DNA of 27,879 nt from a virus. The translations under genes were made by a program, and so were the position numbers. The notes beneath the pieces were generated by a model, which saw only the letters and a program-made list of their open reading frames with translations, was not told the DNA's origin and did not search any database. The DNA lies in the IMG/VR virus record IMGVR_UViG_3300037521_000054, positions 1 to 27,879 of that record, one strand, 5' to 3'. Below are positions 1 through 6,810 of this stretch, piece after piece. Position 1 is the first letter of the stretch; every line of letters begins with the position of its first letter.

Positions 1-2
1 TA

Positions 3-1253
3 CACACACGAGCGTTATACACTCCAAAGAAGAATGCAAGATACGCTTACATCGCACCGTTCTACCGGCAGGCTAAGGACGTTGCGTGGATGTACCTTAA
101 AGACGCCACTCAAGACAGCGCACTCAAGGTAAAAGAAAGTGAACTCTCAGTTGAACTCTTCAACGGTGCCAAGATCACGCTTTATGGTGCAGATAACCCT
201 GATGCACTCCGCGGACTATATCTTGACGGGGTCATCCTCGACGAATTTGGTGATTGCCGACCGTCTCTATGGGGTGAGGTTGTTCTACCCACGCTTGCGG
301 ATAGGAAAGGTTGGGCGGTCTTTATTGGAACGCCTAAAGGGAAGAATCACTTCTGGCAAGTAAGGGAACGAGCAAAACGTGAGAAGAATTGGTTCTATAT
401 GGAGGTTAAGGCCAGCGATCCTGGGTGTGTCCTTCCCCAGGAAGAGTTGGACGAAATGCGGGCTCAGATGTCTGAGGCGCAGTATGATCAAGAGCTTGAG
501 TGCTCCTTTGAAGCAGCGGTACTAGGGACATATTATGCTAAACAGATATCGCTTATGGAGGCTGGCCGCATTGATGGCAAGGCGGGAGAACCTCAGATTG
601 GAGTTTACAAGCACGATCCGGAGTTTCCAGTTCAAGTTGCTCAGGACATCGGATATAGTGATTCAAATGCAATTTGGTTCTGGCAGCATAGACCCGATGG
701 TATTGCAGTTATTGACTACGAGGAACATCAGGGAGAGGCGCTGCCTTTCTACTTTGAGTTGTTAAGGAGTAAACCTTATGATTACGAAACTATCTGGTTA
801 CCTCACGACGCTAAGGCAAAAAGCCTTCAAACTGGCCGAACCACTGTTGAGCAGTACCTTAATCAAGTGGATGATGACGGGAACGGAGAGTTCCCAATTA
901 GGATTGCTCCTCGTCTTGATGTACAGCACGGCATTGACGCTGTTCGTTTTATACTGCCTCATTGCTACATAGACCAAACGAACTGTGGCGAAGGCATTGA
1001 AGCACTACGAGCATACAGAAGGCGGTACGATGAAGTAACTAAAGCCTTCAGCCCCAAACCTCTGCATGATTGGAGCTCTAATGGGGCTGATGCCTTTAGA
1101 TATTTTGCTCTGGTAGCTAAGGAGAAGATCGAAACACGTTCTGTGAGACAGATTTTACAGCAGGAGGCGTATAAACCCCCAGGAATGACTCTGGAGGCTC
1201 TATTCCATGACCGGGCAATGCGAAAACCCCGATTTAATAGGCAACGAGTATGA
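3..1253 (+). CDS. terL: Terminase large subunit, 5'-truncated by window edge
   Basis: This is the DNA-packaging motor: an ATPase plus an RNase H-like nuclease that cuts concatemeric DNA and pumps it through the portal. The frame is open from base 3 with no start, so the N-terminus with the Walker A loop lies outside the window; the first internal ATG is at 90. Numbering from that ATG, a Walker B signature (VILDEF, residues 48-53) and the coupling motif IGTPKG (79-84) are clear. The nuclease domain shows D186 in QDIGYSDSNA, D240 in LPHDAK and D334 in NGADAFRY, the expected acidic metal ligands. The stop overlaps the portal start as ATGA. No small terminase is visible; it would lie upstream. 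The family call is secure; the packaging type (pac or cos) cannot be judged. Confidence 0.95.
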   Translation, partial: HTRALYTPKKNARYAYIAPFYRQAKDVAWMYLKDATQDSALKVKESELSVELFNGAKITLYGADNPDALRGLYLDGVILDEFGDCRPSLWGEVVLPTLADRKGWAVFIGTPKGKNHFWQVRERAKREKNWFYMEVKASDPGCVLPQEELDEMRAQMSEAQYDQELECSFEAAVLGTYYAKQISLMEAGRIDGKAGEPQIGVYKHDPEFPVQVAQDIGYSDSNAIWFWQHRPDGIAVIDYEEHQGEALPFYFELLRSKPYDYETIWLPHDAKAKSLQTGRTTVEQYLNQVDDDGNGEFPIRIAPRLDVQHGIDAVRFILPHCYIDQTNCGEGIEALRAYRRRYDEVTKAFSPKPLHDWSSNGADAFRYFALVAKEKIETRSVRQILQQEAYKPPGMTLEALFHDRAMRKPRFNRQRV

Positions 1254-3391
1254 GTGACGACCAACGAACCCCGATGGGCAGTACCCTCTCCCCCATTAAG
1301 ACTAGTAAGGACTTCAAAAACACTCCGACCGGCTGGTATAAGAGGTGGGACTCCGAAATGGTCGCTGCCAACAAGCGAATCCGGAAATGGCATCGGCAAG
1401 GGGACAAAATACAGGCAAGATATGCCGATCGACGAGGTATGCAGGGGAGTCGAGGGTACTCTACCGACGAAACTGGTGCTGGCGGGAATATGTTTCGGGT
1501 CAATTTATTCAATGCTAACATCAATACTCAACGCTCTATGCTATACGGCAGCACTCCGAAGGTTGATGTTTCCCGACGTTTTGCCGACGCAGATGACGAC
1601 GCGGCGCGGGTGGGTTCACTTATCCTCAATCGTTTATTGAACACTAGCATTGAGGCCAGCGGTGATGATTATAAGTCCTCACTTCAGTACTCGCTAGATG
1701 ACAGGTTGCTCCCCGGCCTCGGCATTGCGCGTGTTCGCTATGAAGTGGAGATGGAGAAGATTGAACACGAAGAGATTATTGGGGAAGACAATGTAGTCCA
1801 GGCTGAGGCTTACACGGAGGATAGGGTTCTTAGTGAAAAAGCCCCGGTGGACTATATTCACTGGGATGACTTCCGATGGGGCTGGGCGCGAACGTGGTCT
1901 GAGGTTCCGTGGATTGCTTTTCGTTCATACCTTACCAAAGATCAAGCTATAACACGATTTGGGGAGGAATTCGCCAAACAACTCCAGTATAAGAATAAGA
2001 GTATTGGTGAATTAGTTGAAAAACGTCTTACAGCTGAAGAAACAGCGGATGCGTGGGACAGGGCTGAAGTGTGGGAAATATGGGATAAGAAAACAGAGTG
2101 TGTCTTCTGGTGGTCTAAAGGTTTTGAACGTATTTTAGATAAAAAGAAGGACCCTCTGAAGTTGTATGGGTTCTGGCCCACGCCAGAGCCTATGCTCGCT
2201 AACTGCGTCTCGAATCTGCTCTTGCCGCAGCCGGATTTTGCCATAGCGCAAGACTTATACAATGAAATTGATGAACTTGAAACGCGAATCGGCATAATCA
2301 CGACTGCGGTGAGGGTAGTTGGTGTGTACGACGAAGCCAACGACGGTGTTAAACGAATGTTGGAGGAGGGTTTTGAGAATGACTTGATTCCAATGAAGAA
2401 TTGGGCGCAATTCTCTGAAAAGGGCGGTATGGACGGGCAGGTTGACTGGCTTCCCATTGAAGACATTGTTAATGCTCTTGAAAAACTGGTGGCCCAGCGA
2501 TCAGATGCAATGGCCTTATTGTATGAGGTCACAGGCATGGCGGATATAGTCCGAGGGGCGGCAGGGCCGTCACGAGAGTCTGCTACTGCTGCTGAGGGTA
2601 AGAAAACCTTTGCTTCTATACGCATACAGGCTCTACAAGAGGATTTCGCACGGTTTGCCAGTGATCTTATGGCGCTGAAGGGTGAAATTATCTGCAAGCA
2701 TTTTGAGGCTAAAACGATTGTAGAAGACTCTAACATTATGCGAACGCCTGATGGCAAGGATCAAAAATTAATCAGCTCAGCTATGGAGCTTTTGAAGAAT
2801 CCAGAAGAGGCTGCATGGCGCATTGAAGTCCGACCAGAGTCAGTAGCTATGGTGGACTACGATAAGATGAGGCAGGAGAGAGGGGAGTTCATCCAGTCTG
2901 TTTCTACTTTCATGCAATCGGCTGCGCCTCTGGTACAGATGGATCCAGCGGCTACTCCCACGCTTATTGAGTTGCTCAAATGGGCAGTCGCAGGGTTCAA
3001 GGGTAGCCGTGAGATTGAGGGTACGCTTGACAGGGCTATTGAGGCTATGCAGAAAGCCCAAGAGCAGGAACAGCAGCAGGACGAGGGTCCCAGCGAGGCC
3101 GAACTGGAGATGCAGAGGTCCCAGCAGGAGCACCAGCAGGATATGGAGCTTCAGGCTACTAAGCATCAGCAGTCTATGGATGAATTGCAGGCCAAGCATC
3201 AGGCTGATATGAAGGAAGCGCGGACAGAATTCCAGCTAGAGATGAAGAAGATACAGGCTGAAATGCTGGCAGCAATACAAGAAGAGATTGCACAGGGTCA
3301 GGCAGCAATGGTGCAGGACGATCGCGAAACTGCCAATACAATGAAAATTGACGACAACAAACCGAGGCCTGGAGGCGACAACGGTGCGTAG
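1250..3391 (+). CDS. Portal protein, P22-like, with long C-terminal coiled coil
   Basis: This is the dodecameric ring at the capsid vertex through which DNA enters and leaves, and onto which the tail is built. The 713-residue length fits the large P22-type portals. Family-like features are the N-terminal helical part, the aromatic segment DYIHWDDFRWGWARTW near residue 200, and the ALLYEVTGMADIVRG plus AGPSRESATAAEGK stretch around 420-450, which is typical of P22/podovirus portals. The last ~130 residues are Gln/Glu/Met-rich heptads and should form a long coiled coil, comparable in position to the P22 portal barrel. The ATG lies in a 4-base overlap with terminase, the usual gene order. The identification rests on pattern and position, without a database search. 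Confidence 0.9.
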   Translation: MSDDQRTPMGSTLSPIKTSKDFKNTPTGWYKRWDSEMVAANKRIRKWHRQGDKIQARYADRRGMQGSRGYSTDETGAGGNMFRVNLFNANINTQRSMLYGSTPKVDVSRRFADADDDAARVGSLILNRLLNTSIEASGDDYKSSLQYSLDDRLLPGLGIARVRYEVEMEKIEHEEIIGEDNVVQAEAYTEDRVLSEKAPVDYIHWDDFRWGWARTWSEVPWIAFRSYLTKDQAITRFGEEFAKQLQYKNKSIGELVEKRLTAEETADAWDRAEVWEIWDKKTECVFWWSKGFERILDKKKDPLKLYGFWPTPEPMLANCVSNLLLPQPDFAIAQDLYNEIDELETRIGIITTAVRVVGVYDEANDGVKRMLEEGFENDLIPMKNWAQFSEKGGMDGQVDWLPIEDIVNALEKLVAQRSDAMALLYEVTGMADIVRGAAGPSRESATAAEGKKTFASIRIQALQEDFARFASDLMALKGEIICKHFEAKTIVEDSNIMRTPDGKDQKLISSAMELLKNPEEAAWRIEVRPESVAMVDYDKMRQERGEFIQSVSTFMQSAAPLVQMDPAATPTLIELLKWAVAGFKGSREIEGTLDRAIEAMQKAQEQEQQQDEGPSEAELEMQRSQQEHQQDMELQATKHQQSMDELQAKHQADMKEARTEFQLEMKKIQAEMLAAIQEEIAQGQAAMVQDDRETANTMKIDDNKPRPGGDNGA

Positions 3392-3695
3392 AACTTGGCG
3401 CCAGATTCCCGGCAGGGGGTTGGTGGAGGTTACTCCTTCTGGTAATATCCCCCGAGACGACTTGCGGGTTGACGAACCATTCAAAAGCCCTATTGACGGG
3501 AGTATAATCCGTAATAAGCAGGATTTGCACGACCATAACCGTCGGCATAATGTTGAACAGACAACTGACGGCCATATGCAGGACTGGAAAGGTAAGGAAC
3601 AAGAACGTAAAGAATTCTTTACTGGCAGGACTGGAAAAGAAGAACGGATAGAGGCCATACAAGAGAGTCTCTACAAACTAGGAGAAAGACCATGA
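3384..3695 (+). CDS. Small hypothetical protein between portal and scaffold
   Basis: A 103-residue, charged, soluble protein of unknown function. I chose the GTG at 3384 because GGAGG sits eight bases in front of it (3371-3375). An in-frame TTG at 3348 has no ribosome binding site and would lie deep in the portal gene. The central segment, with DEPFKSPIDGSII followed by DLHDHNRRH, looks like a compact conserved motif with three histidines; similar small proteins sit beside portal genes in other podoviruses, which is recollection rather than a search result. The C-terminus is a Lys/Glu-rich helix. It overlaps the portal end by eight bases and the scaffold start by four (ATGA), so it is translated as part of the head operon. 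A head-assembly role is inference from position only. Confidence 0.75.
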   Translation: MRRTWRQIPGRGLVEVTPSGNIPRDDLRVDEPFKSPIDGSIIRNKQDLHDHNRRHNVEQTTDGHMQDWKGKEQERKEFFTGRTGKEERIEAIQESLYKLGERP

Positions 3696-4777
3696 CCGGT
3701 GATACAATGCGTGAGGCTATGGAGGCCGCTTTTGATGGAGTATCCGATGAAGAAGAGCAAGAAGAAACAGGGGGATCCCCAGCGGAGCCCGAGGAGCCCT
3801 TGGGGGCTGCCGAAGCCGGCGAAGAAGCCCAAGCCGAAGCAGTTGTCAGCGATGAGCCTGGAGAAGCGGTTGAACCAGCAGGTGAAATCGATGAACCGCT
3901 ACCTATTGATGCCGCTCCCGAAGGGGATGCTCAGCCTCTTGGAGGAGATTCGCCAGCGCCCGTTTCCTGGACACCGGCAGCCCGTGAACATTGGGGAGGA
4001 ATCCCCCCACAAGCCCAAGCAGAAATCATTAAACGGGAGGGGGACATTGCCCGAGGGCTTCAGCAGGCTTCCGGGCATAAACGCGTCGCTGATGAATATT
4101 TCAAGACGGTAGCTCCGTTCCAGAACTATATTCAGGCGGCTGGGTCAACGCCAGCGCAGGCTATAACTGAGCTTATGACAACTGCTTCGCAGTTGACGGC
4201 AGGCTCCCCAGCTAAGAAAGCTCAGGTAGTGCAAAACATTATCAATGAGTATGGGGTGGACATCACTATGCTGGATAGCCTGTTAGCAGGTCAGCCGGTA
4301 GCTGATGATCCAAATGCTCCATTGCTGAGTGCTATTGATGAACGCCTAGCGCCGATTACTGACTTTATGGGGACAGTACAGCAGGGTCGCCATGAGCAGG
4401 CCCAGGAAGTAACCCAAGAGGCATCTACTGAGTTAGGAACCTTCCAACAAGCACACAGTGAGTTTTATGAAGACTTACGGGAAGATATGGCTGATCTTAT
4501 GGAAATGGCCACTAACCGAGGCCGTACTATGAGCTTAGACCAAGCCTATGATCATGCGGCTAATGCTCATCCTGAAATTGGCCCTATCCTAAAACAGCGA
4601 GTAGCGGCTGAAGCTGGTAAGTTAGATCCAGCGGCAGTAGCCGCTAAGAGGAATGCAGCTTCTAGTATCCGCGGATCAGCGAATAGCGGAGGAGGCCCGC
4701 AGGCTGACGGTAGCGATACTCGGGCTTTAATGACTGAGTTGTGGGATGATGCCGCAGGTGACGTCGGCCACGGATAG
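3692..4777 (+). CDS. Capsid scaffolding protein
   Basis: This is the probable internal scaffold that guides procapsid assembly and leaves before or during packaging. The 361 residues begin with a very acidic, low-complexity arm (about residues 18-90, rich in Glu, Ala, Pro). A conserved-looking helical start follows, WTPAAREHWGGIPPQAQAEI at about 93-112, then Gln/Ala-rich helices, and a Gly/Ser-rich stretch before the final acidic helix. The pattern of an acidic N-terminus followed by an 'EHW..iPP..q.ei.kRe' segment is familiar from podovirus scaffolds. The location immediately upstream of the major capsid gene supports the role. AGGAG precedes the ATG at a good distance. Scaffolds diverge fast, so position carries much of the weight. 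Confidence 0.82.
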   Translation: MTGDTMREAMEAAFDGVSDEEEQEETGGSPAEPEEPLGAAEAGEEAQAEAVVSDEPGEAVEPAGEIDEPLPIDAAPEGDAQPLGGDSPAPVSWTPAAREHWGGIPPQAQAEIIKREGDIARGLQQASGHKRVADEYFKTVAPFQNYIQAAGSTPAQAITELMTTASQLTAGSPAKKAQVVQNIINEYGVDITMLDSLLAGQPVADDPNAPLLSAIDERLAPITDFMGTVQQGRHEQAQEVTQEASTELGTFQQAHSEFYEDLREDMADLMEMATNRGRTMSLDQAYDHAANAHPEIGPILKQRVAAEAGKLDPAAVAAKRNAASSIRGSANSGGGPQADGSDTRALMTELWDDAAGDVGHG

Positions 4778-4778
4778 C

Positions 4779-4808
4779 TTGTATTTCACACCTTATATAT
4801 GCTATCCT
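4779..4808 (+). promoter_or_regulatory. Candidate sigma70-like promoter for the capsid gene
   Basis: The 121-base gap before the capsid gene has TTGTAT (4779-4784), an 18-base spacer and an extended -10, TG-C-TATCCT (4800-4808). The -35 is weak (3 of 6) and the -10 moderate (4 of 6), so this is a tentative call. It is strengthened by the terminator right after the capsid gene, which would make a capsid-only transcript. Confidence 0.35.
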
Positions 4809-4898
4809 ACACGGGAACTAGGAACTCCCAGCCTTAGCGCAGATTCCCCAAGTTGGCAGAAAATATTCTTTTCACATCAAGCCATGGAGGAATCATAA

Positions 4899-5858
4899 AT
4901 GGCATTCCCTAATGTTAGTGATATTATTGCTACTACGATTGAGAGTCGTACGCGCAAAATTGCTGACAACGTCACCGCGAACAACGCCCTACTGAGTAAA
5001 CTCAGCCTGAAGGGTAAGATCAAGCCGGCCTCCGGCGGTACAAAGATCTTGCAGGAGCTCAGCTTTGCTGAGAATTCCAATCAGGGTTGGTACAGCGGCT
5101 ACGACCTTCTGCCTGTGGGTGTATCAGATGTGCTCAGTGCTGCTGAGTATGATTGGAAACAGGCAGCGGTTCCCGTTGTCATCTCTGGCCTGGAGATGTT
5201 GCAAAACTCCGGCCGGGAACGCATGATTGACCTTATGGAAGGTCGGTTGGGCGTAGCAGAATCAACCATTGCAAATCTCATCAGTGACGGTCTGTACTCA
5301 GACGGTACTGGCTCAGCGGGCAAGGAGATTACCGGCCTTGACGCAGCAGTACCAGTTGACCCTTCGACTGGAACTTACGGCGGTATTGACCGCGCTACAT
5401 GGACTTTCTGGCGTTCCCAATTCCAGACTGTCACCGTGACAGCGTCCAATATCCAAACTGTCATGAATACCCTCTGGTCATCCCAGGTCCGTGGATCAGA
5501 TCGTCCAGACTTACTCCTGATGGATAACCTCTTCTGGGGTCTCTATGTTGCCAGCCTTCAGGCACAACAGCGATTCAACAGCCCCGAAGTAGGCAACCTC
5601 GGGTTCCCAACCCTAAAGTTCATGGACGCTGACGTGGTCCTTGACGGTGGTATTGGCGGCTTCGTTCCGGCAAGCACAATGTTCTCGCTTAACTGCGACT
5701 ACATTTTCTACCGTCCCCACAGCGACCGGAACATGGTCCCGCTCTCCCCGAACCGTCGGTACAGCACGAACCAGGACGCAGAAGTGCAGATCCTGGCATG
5801 GGCTGGCAACCTGACGACCAGTGGCGCTCGGTATCAGGGTCGTATTAACGGCGCGTAA
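4899..5858 (+). CDS. Major capsid protein
   Basis: This is the shell-forming protein, probably of HK97 fold. The 319-residue length, place after the scaffold, and a strong GGAGG ribosome binding site nine bases before the ATG all suit the most abundant virion protein. Sequence features include an N-terminal helical stretch (SRTRKIADNVTANNALLSKL), a basic Gly-rich loop (KGKIKPASGGTKI), a DLLPVGVSDVLSAAEYDWKQ segment matching the 'aeydwkq' strand seen in this capsid family, and a C-terminal NRRYSTNQDAEVQILAWAGN strand. It is followed within 15 bases by an intrinsic terminator, so its message is probably produced partly as a separate short transcript. The capsid role is confident; the exact subfamily is not assigned. 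Confidence 0.92.
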   Translation: MAFPNVSDIIATTIESRTRKIADNVTANNALLSKLSLKGKIKPASGGTKILQELSFAENSNQGWYSGYDLLPVGVSDVLSAAEYDWKQAAVPVVISGLEMLQNSGRERMIDLMEGRLGVAESTIANLISDGLYSDGTGSAGKEITGLDAAVPVDPSTGTYGGIDRATWTFWRSQFQTVTVTASNIQTVMNTLWSSQVRGSDRPDLLLMDNLFWGLYVASLQAQQRFNSPEVGNLGFPTLKFMDADVVLDGGIGGFVPASTMFSLNCDYIFYRPHSDRNMVPLSPNRRYSTNQDAEVQILAWAGNLTTSGARYQGRINGA

Positions 5859-5872
5859 GGGCTCACGCTTCA

Positions 5873-5898
5873 GCCGGGGCTTCGGCCCCGGTCTTTTT
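5873..5898 (+). terminator. Strong intrinsic terminator after the capsid gene
   Basis: Stem CCGGGGC (5874-5880) pairs perfectly with GCCCCGG (5885-5891) across a TTCG tetraloop, extended by a G-T pair. CTTTTT (5893-5898) follows. A C(UUCG)G-closed GC stem with a U tract is the textbook Rho-independent form. The next gene's ribosome binding site starts directly after it, so read-through probably sets the capsid-to-downstream ratio. Confidence 0.9.
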
Positions 5899-5912
5899 AA
5901 GGAGATTGAAGC

Positions 5913-6320
5913 ATGTCAAACTTTCCACTCTCGGATATTGTGGTTCCTGCGAACCCCAACGTAGAGGGCGTAGGCTCTGGTATGGAGGGCGGCAGTTGTC
6001 AGGTAATGATCGGACTTGCTACGGATGTGATCAATCCTAAAGTCACCGATTTTCCTCAGATAACCCGGAACCCAGTCCAGATGCAATACCTCGGTTGGGG
6101 TGGGGATAGCGTTGAGTCCGGCCAGGAGACCGCGGATATCGTAGACGCCATTGCGGTGGATTACGCAACTGCGGACTTTGACGATACTCCGGTTGTGTTT
6201 GCAGAAGCTGATCAGATTGCAGCTCCAGGCGTTGTCTTTGACACCGTCTCAGGTGCTGTAAACCTCGGCTTGGAAACGGCACAAGTCGGTGATTGGCTCG
6301 CTGGCGCAGTTCCAGTATAA
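5913..6320 (+). CDS. Small acidic protein after the capsid gene, possible head decoration protein
   Basis: A 135-residue acidic protein that I do not recognise. It has no signal peptide, membrane segment or enzyme motif. It is rich in Val, Ala, Asp and Gly with alternating hydrophobics (for example PGVVFDTVSGAVNLGLET at the C-terminal end), which suggests a mostly beta structure. AAGGAGATTGAAGC precedes the ATG, directly behind the capsid terminator. Phages often place a capsid decoration or stabilising protein here, and an acidic beta-rich protein of this size would fit, but this is position-based inference. The ribosome binding site and the clean frame make the gene itself convincing. Confidence 0.75.
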   Translation: MSNFPLSDIVVPANPNVEGVGSGMEGGSCQVMIGLATDVINPKVTDFPQITRNPVQMQYLGWGGDSVESGQETADIVDAIAVDYATADFDDTPVVFAEADQIAAPGVVFDTVSGAVNLGLETAQVGDWLAGAVPV

Positions 6321-6327
6321 CGGATAC

Positions 6328-6348
6328 GGGGGAGGCCTTTCCTCCCCC
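6328..6348 (+). promoter_or_regulatory. Perfect 8-bp hairpin in the gap before the next gene
   Basis: GGGGGAGG (6328-6335) pairs with CCTCCCCC (6341-6348) over a CCTTT loop. Only ATTTCCT follows, so a true terminator is doubtful. The left arm contains the only Shine-Dalgarno-like GGAGG before the ATG at 6356, but 20 bases away and inside the stem. It could be a weak terminator, an mRNA-end stabiliser or a translational control element. Confidence 0.55.
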
Positions 6349-6355
6349 ATTTCCT

Positions 6356-6808
6356 ATGCCTCATATCAACGGTACTTTAGTTAATGATTTTGGAGAAGTC
6401 CAAAACAATCTTGTCGCTGCAACTTTCAACCCACTTCCGACTAATGTTAGTATCAATGGAACTTTGCATGACGTTGATGGTCGTATGTACACGACTGTTG
6501 ATGTGAATTTAGGTTCCACTGATGTGTTCATTAACGGTATAAGACATACTAATTCTGGTATTAGGTATCTTGACCAATTTGGCCCCTTTATATCGTGGCC
6601 TGAAGGCTTTAGTGTCACAATTGATGGCCGTCAAAGCGCTGTTTCAGGGCCACAAGTAAATGTTATTCGCGGGATTGCTGTTACAGGGGGTGGAGCTATG
6701 TCAGTTGAAAACCTTCCTGGCGGTCCTGGTGTGAATAATTGGCAATTAGAAGGGTCAACCGATTCTTGGGGAACTGAGAGCGGTGGCGTTTGGTTAACAG
6801 AGGCATAA
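6356..6808 (+). CDS. Repeat-containing small structural-type protein
   Basis: A 150-residue protein of unknown function. The ATG at 6356 is preferred; a TTG at 6293 would overlap the previous gene and translate the GC hairpin into a proline-rich leader. Four imperfect repeats start near residues 4, 34, 59 and 89: INGTLVNDFGEVQ, INGTLHDVDGRMY, INGIRHTNSGIRY and IDGRQSAVSGPQV. Each is a beta-hairpin-like pattern of I-N/D-G, then a polar turn with G, then hydrophobics, spaced 25-30 residues. The C-terminus is Gly-rich and ends in a W-containing segment. Such short beta repeats are common in fibre-associated or decoration proteins. It lies directly upstream of the large fibre (two bases between stop and ATG), which supports a virion-surface role by inference. 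Confidence 0.65.
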   Translation: MPHINGTLVNDFGEVQNNLVAATFNPLPTNVSINGTLHDVDGRMYTTVDVNLGSTDVFINGIRHTNSGIRYLDQFGPFISWPEGFSVTIDGRQSAVSGPQVNVIRGIAVTGGGAMSVENLPGGPGVNNWQLEGSTDSWGTESGGVWLTEA

Positions 6809-6810
6809 TT

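Noticed and set aside
1942-2757. Long open frame on the minus strand inside the portal gene
   Set aside because: Composition is Ser/Leu-rich with no motif, it has no operon context, and it is the antisense of a confidently identified gene.
3348-3383. TTG start extending the small gene after the portal
   Set aside because: No ribosome binding site, while GTG at 3384 has GGAGG at good spacing.
6293-6355. TTG start extending the repeat protein gene
   Set aside because: It would translate through the GC hairpin as a proline-rich leader and overlap the previous gene; the repeat pattern starts at the later ATG.
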